From Xanthobacteraceae bacterium (GTDB taxonomy: Bacteria > Pseudomonadota > Alphaproteobacteria > Rhizobiales > Xanthobacteraceae): a DNA stretch of 7,248 nucleotides. Where the stretch lies: the NCBI GenBank assembly GCA_030043175.1, contig JASHYD010000318.1:1-7248 (forward strand), given 5' to 3'. Of the stretch, positions 1-4,736 are shown piece after piece. Position numbers and translations under genes: made by a program. Under the pieces are notes generated by a model. It was not told the DNA's origin. It was given only the letters and a program-made list of their open reading frames with translations, and made no database searches. Numbering within the stretch: the stretch's first letter is position 1; each line of letters begins with the position of its first letter.

Positions 1-405
1 GACTATGACAAGGACGTCTACAACGGCGACATCGGCTATATCGACGTTGTCGATACGGAGGCTGGTGAACTCACCGTGAGCTTCGACGGCCATTCCGTGA
101 CCTATGGGCTCGGCGAACTCGACGCGTTGATTCCGGGCTATGCGGCGTCCATCCATAAGAGCCAGGGCTCGGAATACCCGGTGGTGGTCATCCCTGTCAT
201 GACTCAGCACTATCCGATGCTGCAGAGGAACCTGCTCTACACCGGCGTCACCCGCGGCAAGAAGCTGGTCGTCCTGGTCGGTCAGAAGAAGGCGGTTGCC
301 ATCGCAGTCCGCAATGTTTCGGGCCGGCGGCGCTGGTCGAGGTTGAGCGAATGGCTGGCATCCAGCAATCCGCCGAACATCGACAAGAAAGAGAACCCGC
401 GGTAA
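1..405 (+). CDS. RecD2-type ATP-dependent DNA helicase, C-terminal 134 residues (5' end outside window)
   Basis: The frame is open from base 1 to TAA at 403-405, so this is the tail of a larger gene. The segment VYNGDIG near the window start matches the small beta-barrel inserted in RecD2-like SF1 helicases. GYAASIHKSQGSEYP (from about base 136) is the UvrD_C_2/motif V region, and LLYTGVTRGKK (about 232-264) is motif VI with the arginine finger of the ATPase. The family unwinds DNA 5'-3' using ATP; the Walker A and B motifs would lie upstream and are not visible. The last roughly 30 residues, rich in Arg, Trp and Ser, are typical of the variable end. Nothing suggests truncation at the 3' end. 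A TraA/MobA-type relaxase-helicase shares these motifs and cannot be excluded without the N-terminus. Confident of the superfamily, less of the exact member. Confidence 0.85.
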   Translation, partial: DYDKDVYNGDIGYIDVVDTEAGELTVSFDGHSVTYGLGELDALIPGYAASIHKSQGSEYPVVVIPVMTQHYPMLQRNLLYTGVTRGKKLVVLVGQKKAVAIAVRNVSGRRRWSRLSEWLASSNPPNIDKKENPR

Positions 406-456
406 CCCTTCGCCTAAAGGGGCTTAGCCAAGTAGCCTTGGAGATCAAGATTTCTC

Positions 457-567
457 GTGCGCGGTGTCGTTACTGGCCTCGTCGGCGCGGCACTCACCAC
501 TACGATGGCGGCACAACAGCGGTTATCTTCGCCCGATTTCTCGTCGAAATCCGCCTATCAATTCTAG
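457..567 (+). other. Short open frame resembling a signal peptide remnant (36 codons)
   Basis: A GTG at 457 opens a frame that reads MRGVVTGLVGAALTTTMAAQ followed by a Ser-rich stretch, and stops at TAG 565-567. The sequence has an Arg followed by a hydrophobic run and an A-x-A-like end, as in an export signal. GGAG at 440-443 is 13 bases upstream, too far for a good ribosome binding site. It may be the 5' scrap of a deleted secreted-protein gene, or chance. No homologue recognised. The rest of 406-586 shows nothing else supportable. Confidence 0.2.
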
Positions 568-586
568 GTTTGATGTTCTCGAGGGG

Positions 587-969
587 TTAGCTGCTGGTTT
601 GCCACTTTGGGGCAGCCAGGTTTGCCAGTTCGGCGTTCTCGATGCGTTTCTTTTCGGCACTGTCAGCAAGCTTCTTGCGATTGGCCTCTTCCGTGTAGCG
701 CTGCACCTCCGAGAGCGTCTTGTGACCGCTCAGAGCCATCAATTCGTGCGCAGTGCCGCCACTCGCGGCCATGCGCCTCATACCGCCCTTCTTGAGCCCG
801 TGGAGACGGCAGCGCTGGGGTAGCCCAGCCTGAGTGGCCCAGCGGCAGAAAAGCTTGCCAATGCGATCGACCGAATACGGCTTGCTCCATTCGCTGATGA
901 TGAACGTGAGGTGAGCCTTGGGCTCGCATCGATTGCGGCGGCAAGCTCAGGCGTAAGCGGCCTGTCTAC
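587..969 (-). pseudogene. Tyrosine recombinase (site-specific integrase) C-terminal catalytic half, frameshifted
   Basis: On the - strand, the frame entering at 969 reads VDRPLTPELAAAIDAS. A different frame then continues HLTFIISEWSKPYSV, HGLKKGGM, HELMALSGHKTLSEVQRYTE and a Lys/Glu-rich tail to the stop at 587-589. Adding one A next to 918-919 (reading AGCCCAAGG) joins the two frames perfectly, so a single-base deletion is inferred. Family knowledge: the catalytic domain carries H-x-x-R, a G-H box and a nucleophilic Tyr. The GH of LSGH and the Tyr of QRYTE are present, but the second conserved Arg, usually HGLRK, is Lys (codon 791-793). The N-terminal SAM-like domain and first catalytic Arg are missing upstream of about 969. 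This is a dead remnant of an integrase, probably once mobilising an island or prophage. No tRNA target site was found beside it. Confidence 0.85.
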
Positions 970-997
970 TTGTGGGTAATTAAAAGGCTGTCTACTT
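962..997. repeat. 10-bp direct repeat at the integrase breakpoint
   Basis: CTGTCTACTT occurs at 962-971 and again at 988-997, 26 bases apart. The first copy lies where integrase homology ends. It could mark a small duplication, an excision scar or slippage; a 10-mer repeat this close is uncommon but not impossible by chance. Confidence 0.4.
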
Positions 998-1325
998 CGC
1001 GACTGCCTTTGACGCGCGCGATTCAAGTCCGGCCGTTGCGGACATGCTGCGCCCCTAACCGCACGACTTCGGCGCGCCGGGACACTGCCTCAAGAGCAAA
1101 CTCCATGACGAGCCGCTGTTGGGTGCCGAGCTGCCAATGGGCGCGCAGCACGCCTCAAGCCGTGAGGGCCGGGCAAGTCCCGGCCCTTTCATGTCCGCAG
1201 CCCGGTTACCCCGGCTCCGTTGGTCGGGCTGCGTATCAAACGGTAGCCGGCTGGAGATCGTCCGCACGTTGACACTGCGCGTACTATCAATCGCTCATTG
1301 CAATGTAGAGGTGGGGAATACACTT
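970..1325. other. Gene-poor stretch between the integrase remnant and the small exported protein
   Basis: I recognise no gene here. Open frames on both strands exist but lack a ribosome binding site or family motif. The stretch holds the first hairpin terminator (1165-1189), which implies a transcribed unit to its left; nothing between about 1000 and 1160 reads as a known protein or RNA. A consensus-like -35 element TTGACA lies at 1269-1274, upstream of the gene starting at 1326, but no good -10 sits 16-18 bases after it. Confidence 0.5.
1165..1189 (+). terminator. Rho-independent terminator 1
   Basis: A perfect 8-bp stem GGGCCGGG (1166-1173) pairs with CCCGGCCC (1179-1186) around the loop CAAGT, extended by an A-T pair and followed by TTT, then CATG. 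It is the first of three similar terminators. The gene it serves is not identifiable. Confidence 0.7.
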
Positions 1326-1702
1326 ATGGCCAGATATACAATCAAAGTGATTTCTACCGGGGCGCTTGGGCTGGCGCTATCGACGACGTCAATTGTTCCG
1401 CCCCCCAGTCGGCTGCAGCAGCGGAGCTGCCCCAGCAGCACTTTGACGAGCAAATTAAGGTGCTCCTCGGAGCGGTCGCCATTGAGATGGGGGCGAGGCT
1501 CAAAGACAATAACAGAGCCCTCGCGAATGAGATCGCGGCTGCAATCGTTCGGCAGCAACAGCTGCAACAGCAACCATACCGCCCCGCTCTCACTCTTCGG
1601 GTAGAACTGGTGGAAAGGCCGCGTCGTGTCTCCCACCGGCCCCACTGGTGGTACCGCCCGCCTCCGCCTCCGTGCCCACCGGAGTGGGGCTGGTATTATT
1701 AA
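1326..1702 (+). pseudogene. Small exported protein of unknown function, frame broken at a C6 tract
   Basis: ATG at 1326 follows GGGG (1313-1316) by 9 bases within the purine-rich run GAGGTGGGG. It starts MARYTIKVISTGALGLALST, a plausible signal peptide. The C tract at 1401-1406 has six bases. Read as is, the frame continues to a stop at 1604 with low-quality sequence. With one extra C it joins the neighbouring frame, giving a peptidase-site-like SAAAAE, a helical stretch (HFDEQIKVLLGAVAIEMGAR), a Gln-rich segment and a Pro/Trp/Tyr-rich end, with stop TAA at 1700-1702. A terminator begins 34 bases later. The repaired product would be 125 residues. Seen: the two frames and the tract. Inferred: that they are one gene. 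The break could be a real mutation, phase variation or a sequencing error. Family unknown to me. Confidence 0.5.
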
Positions 1703-1735
1703 TCGAGGGCCAGCCAACGCGCTGCGTCGTGAGAG

Positions 1736-1762
1736 GGGCCTGGCTCACCACCGGCCCTTTTT
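1736..1762 (+). terminator. Rho-independent terminator 2
   Basis: GGGCC plus GG (1736-1743, with T1741 bulged) pairs with CCGGCCC (1751-1757) across a 7-base loop, followed by TTTTT (1758-1762) and CATG. It lies 34 bases past the stop of the small exported protein and probably ends its transcript. Confidence 0.7.
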
Positions 1763-1842
1763 CATGCCCGTGATCGGATAGTTGCTGGTACTTACCTTGC
1801 GGTCGATACTTGCCGCATTGCCAAGGAATCAGAACCGCCGAG

Positions 1843-1989
1843 CCCACTGTCTGGAGCCTCTATAAGATCGCCAGCAAAGCCGTCTAGCTGGGCAATGTAG
1901 AGTCCGCTGACGACGCCACCGCCATCGAGAAGGCCGCAGCCGAATCCAAGGTGCCGGCTAACAGTCTGATGACGATACGGCGATCATAA
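1843..1989 (+). pseudogene. Small conserved hypothetical protein with internal TAG
   Basis: Frame 1 reads PTVWSLYKIASKAV, then TAG (1885-1887), then LGNVESADDATAIEKAAAES and KVPANSLMTIRRS to TAA at 1987-1989. I recognise this as a small family, about 45-60 residues, common in Bradyrhizobium-like genomes, with the pattern K-x-x-A-V-W-L-G-x-V-E-A-x-D-x-x-x-A-I-E-x-A-A-x-E-F-x-V. The stop falls where the family usually has Trp (TGG to TAG). There is no ATG/GTG/TTG just before the conserved start; GAG precedes it, so the start also seems lost. Function of the family is unknown. Terminator 3 lies 24 bases after the stop. Family assignment is from memory, not from a search. Confidence 0.55.
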
Positions 1990-2013
1990 GAGGGGATCAG
2001 CCGGCGCATCGGT

Positions 2014-2037
2014 AGGGCCCGACCCCCTGGGCCTTTT
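2014..2037 (+). terminator. Rho-independent terminator 3
   Basis: GGCCC (2016-2020) pairs with GGGCC (2029-2033) around an 8-base C-rich loop, extended by G-T and A-T pairs, and followed by TTTT and CATG. The stem is shorter than in the other two but the context is the same: just after a small gene. Confidence 0.55.
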
Positions 2038-2090
2038 CATGTTCCGAATTACGACCAATGCCGTTGCAGCGGCGTCTCTCTTGAGTCCAA

Positions 2091-2661
2091 TTGATCACCT
2101 TCAGCAATCCCAACCTGCGGCCCTGGTTGAAGGAGCGGATGAAGAAGGACAATGACGAAGTGCTAGCCAGCAAGATCGCCTGTACGGCGCGCTCGAGTTG
2201 CAGGCCTGCGGGCGTGCCCACCTTCATGACCTACAGTCGTTTCAAGCCGATCAATTTCCTGCAAACGCCTCAGCAGGTCACGATGATCTTTCGGGCGATT
2301 CGCAGGTACGGGCGCGCCCATCTCGACGTGCGCCATTCGGCGAATCCAAAGCCGTCCTGATACGGCGAGTCGGTCGGCCACTATGAGGGCGACACGCTCG
2401 TCGTCGACACCATCGGGCTGAATGACAAGACCTTTGTCGATAACTACCGCACCCCGCATGGCGAACAGCTGCATCTCACCGAGCGCTGGAAGTTGATTGA
2501 CGACGGCAACATTAGAGGATCCGGACACGCACCATGAACCTTGGTCTGCGATCCAGTGCTTTCGGCGCGTGCAGCAACAGATGCGGGAAGAAGTCCGCGC
2601 CGAGAACAACCGGCACTTATTCGACTATGGCACCCTGGCGGCTAACAAGCTGGATTTTTGA
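2091..2661 (+). pseudogene. Broken gene of a secreted hypothetical protein family (5' end missing, stop, indels)
   Basis: The first frame, from about 2091, reads NPNLRPWLKERMKKDNDEVL, then CRPAGVP, FLQTPQQVTMI and HSANPKPS, then TGA at 2358-2360. The same frame continues YGESVGHYEGDTLVVDTIGL, NDKTFVDNYRTPHGE and LTERWKLIDDGN. From 2515 another frame takes over: EDPDTHHEPWSAIQCFRRVQ, AENNRHLFDYGTLAANKLDF, stop TGA 2659-2661. I recognise this as a secreted hypothetical family seen in Bradyrhizobium and Acidobacteria, where PSWYGES and a short strand before EDPDTF are usual. The TGA therefore replaces Trp, and about 20 bases appear deleted near 2513. Around 2286-2310 the neighbouring frame fits better (SGDSQVR), suggesting two compensating indels. 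No start codon, ribosome site or signal peptide remains. Function of the family is unknown to me. Confidence 0.7.
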
Positions 2662-2784
2662 GCGCAGCGGCTGCGGCAGTGAGGCCCTGCGTTGGCGCAT
2701 CCGACGTTGCATCGTGGGGGCGTAGCCGAGCAGCCTGCGCGATTTTGTGCCGGGGGCTTTCGGGATGAGCGCGAGGGCGGGGCG

Positions 2785-2991
2785 TTATCTCGGGGCCTTG
2801 CCGGATCGGCTGCTCCCGCGGGACGGCGGCGGCTTTTTTCGCTGTCTGATCGGCTCGATATCCGGCGGCATCGCCTTTTCCAACCATTTGAGCCGTGGCA
2901 GAGACGGCTTCGGCCCCGTTTTTCGTTCGAGCTCGCGCTCGCGGCCGAGCACAAAACGTGCTGCATCCTCAAAACTTATTCTTCGGCCCAT
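2785..2991 (-). CDS. Hypothetical protein, 68 residues
   Basis: The ATG on the - strand (complement of 2989-2991) is preceded by GGAGG at 3004-3000 with 8 bases between, an excellent ribosome binding site. The protein begins MGRRISFEDAARFVLGRERE, predicted as a basic, helical N-terminal half. It continues with TGPKPSLPRLKWLEKAM and a Pro/Arg/Lys-rich end, with a stop just before 2785. It is strongly basic, soluble and without signal peptide or membrane segment, so a nucleic-acid or partner-binding role is possible but not shown. GC-rich third positions support coding. Not recognised. It points left, toward the broken gene at 2091-2661, and shares no operon with it. Confidence 0.5.
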   Translation of the reverse strand: MGRRISFEDAARFVLGRERELERKTGPKPSLPRLKWLEKAMPPDIEPIRQRKKPPPSRGSSRSGKAPR

Positions 2992-2999
2992 AATCTCAG

Positions 3000-3004
3000 C
3001 CTCC
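3000..3004 (-). promoter_or_regulatory. Ribosome binding site for the ORF at 2785-2991
   Basis: CCTCC on the + strand is GGAGG on the - strand, 8 bases before ATG 2991. It decides for that ATG over the in-frame TTG at 3006, which overlaps the site itself. Confidence 0.55.
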
Positions 3005-3006
3005 AA

Positions 3007-3455
3007 CTAATTCGGAAGTCCGCTACGACCCGGCGCGTTCCCTTTCCGTCATCTCGGTTCCAAGGCGCAAGGAGGAGCTCGCGAGAAGGAAGAACGACAC
3101 AATCACGCGGGGGGCCGTAACGCAAGAGTTCACGCGAGTGGCAGGCAAAATCTCGGGCCTACGGGGATCCGTTTGCAATGAAGGACTGCTTGCAGCCGCC
3201 GAACGACGTCGCCTTCGCTTGGCCGAGTGCGATGGCGCGCGCAGCAGGCCGCAGCTCTTCGAGCGTTTCTATTTGAGGTCTTGCGTCCAGCGTGATTGTG
3301 AAGTTGCACGCGGCGCTATGGGCGGCAGACATTCCGTGGGCGACGCGGCTGCGCCGCTGCGTTAAGCGGCGGCGCAGGGAAGGTCTTGTGGTATGCGGGT
3401 TTTGGGAAACTACAGCTGCGCTGTCATCTCCCGTATCCTCAACCGCTTCATCGGC
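3007..3455. other. Stretch with weak, conflicting coding signal
   Basis: On the + strand an open frame from about 3010 reads SEVRYDPARSLSVISVPRRK and EELARRKNDTITRGAVTQEF with GC-rich third positions, but has no start codon before GTG 3138. After about 3170 its quality drops until the stop at 3363-3365, so it may be a truncated gene fragment. The opposite strand holds a short ORF (separate entry). A GC-rich hairpin lies at 3352-3371 (stem CGCCGCT/AGCGGCG, loop GCGTTA) without a T-run on either side; it sits about 85 bases beyond the stop of the lectin-like gene. Nothing else is supportable. Confidence 0.4.
3159..3332 (-). CDS. Possible small hypothetical protein, 57 residues
   Basis: ATG on the - strand (complement of 3330-3332) runs to TAG (complement of 3159-3161). 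The product reads MSAAHSAACNFTITLDARPQ, then IETLEELRPAARAIALGQAK and ATSFGGCKQSFIANGSP. The central part looks protein-like, with an amphipathic helix and GC-rich third positions in its second half. The site before the ATG (CACGGA) is poor. It overlaps the opposing + strand frame, and only one of the two can be well supported. Not recognised. Confidence 0.25.
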   Translation of the reverse strand: MSAAHSAACNFTITLDARPQIETLEELRPAARAIALGQAKATSFGGCKQSFIANGSP

Positions 3456-4181
3456 TCAATTAATAGCGAAACAGTAGAGCCTGCCGGCGCCGCCGGTGTT
3501 GATGAGCGCCTGCTTGGTGCACCCTTGGCTCATATGCGCCGAATTCCACGAGGTGTTCTGGCCACCCGACCGGTCGGTGTGGCCGAGCATGGCGCGCGCG
3601 CGATCGGCCGGAACGTTCTGGTTCTGCTGCGGCAACGTCATGGCATCGGAGGTCCAGTTGTTGCAGGTGTGATCAATGCCATCGGTGAACGCGCGGCCTT
3701 GGGGGTCCGAGCCGGTCATAGCGTCGTGCTGGTTGCCGCCGGGAGGGGACCCTACCCCTGGAACCTCGTTGCCCTTGACGTCGAGGGCGGTTGCCCGCTG
3801 GACGTTGTTGCGGTCGCGTTGCTGGTCGCCATGCAGATCGCCGATGTTGCTGGCGATGAGCTGGCCCTTGACGTTGTACCAGGGTCCGGTGCCGATGCGA
3901 TCGCGCGCGTTGATTCGCGGCTGGTTGCCTCGTTGTTCCTGGCTGAGATACGCGTGCCAAGTACGCGTGGCGGCTTGGCCGCCCAACGCCTGGGCTTCGT
4001 TTTGGCAAAGCTGGTCGGCGCCCGCGAGCCCGCCAAGGTTACCCGTGCCGGACGGGTTGTCGGCAACGAAGAAGGACGCGACTTGGGGCTGCAGCTGCGC
4101 CGGCTGCTGGGCCTGCGCCAACATGGCCGCCGATCCCACAAGCGCTGTGGCAACGGTGGTAAGAAGGATCGTTCTCGTCAT
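3456..4181 (-). CDS. Exported lectin-like protein (C-type-lectin/endostatin-like fold suspected), 241 residues
   Basis: ATG at 4181 follows GGGGAG (4196-4191) by 9 bases. The N-terminus, MTRTILLTTVATALVGSAAM then LAQAQQ, is a Sec signal peptide with likely cleavage after A22-Q23-A24. The mature part has LAGADQLCQNEAQALG (C59), WHAYLS, RIGTGPWYN, TGSDPQGRAF, HTCNNWTSD (C173), WNSAHMSQGC (C221) and a final GRLYCFAIN (C237). Four cysteines can form two disulfides, and the ordered aromatic/Gly/Asn motifs match proteins annotated as lectin in Bradyrhizobium-like genomes; the pattern recalls endostatin-type C-type lectin folds. Sugar binding is inferred from the family, not visible as a QPD or EPN calcium site. 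It should act in the periplasm or be secreted. It is complete and diverges from the large gene at 4737. Stop TGA at 3456-3458. Confidence 0.8.
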   Translation of the reverse strand: MTRTILLTTVATALVGSAAMLAQAQQPAQLQPQVASFFVADNPSGTGNLGGLAGADQLCQNEAQALGGQAATRTWHAYLSQEQRGNQPRINARDRIGTGPWYNVKGQLIASNIGDLHGDQQRDRNNVQRATALDVKGNEVPGVGSPPGGNQHDAMTGSDPQGRAFTDGIDHTCNNWTSDAMTLPQQNQNVPADRARAMLGHTDRSGGQNTSWNSAHMSQGCTKQALINTGGAGRLYCFAIN

Positions 4182-4203
4182 TTGTAATTTCTCCCCGTTA
4201 TTC

Positions 4204-4220
4204 CCCCCTTTTTAAGGGGG
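4204..4220 (-). promoter_or_regulatory. Hairpin in the 5' leader of the lectin-like gene
   Basis: CCCCCTT (4204-4210) pairs with AAGGGGG (4214-4220) around a TTT loop, a perfect 7-bp stem. In the lectin transcript it would lie 7 bases upstream of the GGGGAG ribosome site. It could influence translation or RNA stability; no ligand-binding architecture is visible. Confidence 0.4.
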
Positions 4221-4289
4221 CTCGACCCCATAACATTCATTGCCGATCGCGCGCAATGCGTACGAGCGATCGCGGGCATCGAACCAATC

Positions 4290-4305
4290 ATCTCGATCGC
4301 GAGAT
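4290..4305. repeat. Inverted repeat ATCTCG-ATCG-CGAGAT
   Basis: A perfect 6-bp inverted repeat with a 4-base centre, in the divergent region about 110 bases upstream of the lectin start. Possible regulator site; chance is also plausible. Confidence 0.25.
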
Positions 4306-4573
4306 CAGCACCGGCAACGTGTCCGCCAAAAGGCGCTGCAGAGACTTCGCCGCCCGGCCTGGTATATCTCAACCCGAACGCCGCACCATCCTCGGTTAAA
4401 ATATGAAGCACGCGCGGATCCCTGTTTGTGCAGCCAGCCCGGGTGGTGCTGAACCGGCCGCAGAGTTGGGAGCGCTACGAGGCACAACCGCGGATCGAAA
4501 TCGCAAAGACGGGCTGCAGTTCCTGAGCGGAACATGCACGATCGCATTGATCGCTTGGCGAGAGCGGCGCATT

Positions 4574-4609
4574 GTCTTGCAAGACTGCCGATTGAGGCGG
4601 TTTACCGCC
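4574..4609. promoter_or_regulatory. 12-bp palindrome GTCTTGCAAGAC plus adjacent hairpin
   Basis: GTCTTGCAAGAC (4574-4585) is a perfect palindrome, followed 10 bases later by GGCGG-TTTA-CCGCC (4596-4609). They lie about 130-160 bases before the start of the large gene. The palindrome has the size of a dimeric-regulator half-site pair, but no regulator is encoded nearby. Confidence 0.3.
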
Positions 4610-4648
4610 GGTGACGCCACGACGAGCTACACTCGCTAGGTCGCCGTC

Positions 4649-4668
4649 GATCGCGATCCGTGATATCA
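4649..4668. promoter_or_regulatory. Adjacent palindromes GATCGCGATC and TGATATCA
   Basis: GATCGCGATC (4649-4658) and TGATATCA (4661-4668) are two perfect palindromes 2 bases apart, 69 bases before the large gene's start, so within its likely promoter or leader. Operator function is a guess from position and symmetry. Confidence 0.25.
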
Positions 4669-4725
4669 TGGCGTTGTGTGAGTTGCAGCGGGCGCGGGTT
4701 TAGCGGCGTATCGGAAGCCAAGTGT

Positions 4726-4730
4726 GGAGG
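4726..4730 (+). promoter_or_regulatory. Ribosome binding site of the large exported gene
   Basis: GGAGG ends 6 bases before ATG 4737 and 9 before ATG 4740. It excludes the longer in-frame GTG at 4722, which would lie upstream of the site. Either ATG is usable; 4737 is chosen. Confidence 0.75.
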
Positions 4731-4736
4731 AATAAC

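Larger units (their letters stand above)
4188..4736. other. Divergent intergenic region between the two exported-protein genes
   Basis: This stretch separates two divergent genes and must hold both promoters. Open frames on both strands (for example a GTG frame on the - strand from 4411 that runs into the lectin start region) have no family signal, and none is preceded by a convincing ribosome site. It contains several palindromes, listed separately, and repeated GCGATCGC-like words at 4242-4305. I could not assign a sigma-70 promoter with confidence on either strand. Confidence 0.6.

Noticed and set aside
406..422. CCCTT/AAGGG hairpin just after the helicase stop as a terminator
   Set aside because: Only a 5-bp stem with no T-run after it.
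1020..1045. ATTCAAGTCC resembles a tRNA T-arm, which would suit an integrase target site
   Set aside because: No acceptor, D-arm or anticodon arm can be drawn around it on either strand.
1298..1325. TTG start at 1298 as the beginning of the small exported protein
   Set aside because: It lies upstream of the GAGGTGGGG ribosome site and encodes no signal peptide; ATG 1326 has both.
3393..4187. Long + strand open frame opposite the lectin-like gene
   Set aside because: The - strand frame has a signal peptide, ribosome site and recognisable family motifs; the + frame is its GC-rich shadow.
4178..4411. - strand GTG frame overlapping the lectin start
   Set aside because: No ribosome site, no family motif, and it runs through the lectin leader hairpin and ribosome site.
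4669..4687. TGGCG...TTGCA resembles a sigma-54 promoter before the large gene
   Set aside because: The GG to GC spacing is 13 bases rather than 10.
4722..4736. Longer start (GTG 4722) for the large exported protein
   Set aside because: It lies upstream of the GGAGG site at 4726-4730 and would place charged residues before a good signal peptide start at ATG 4737.
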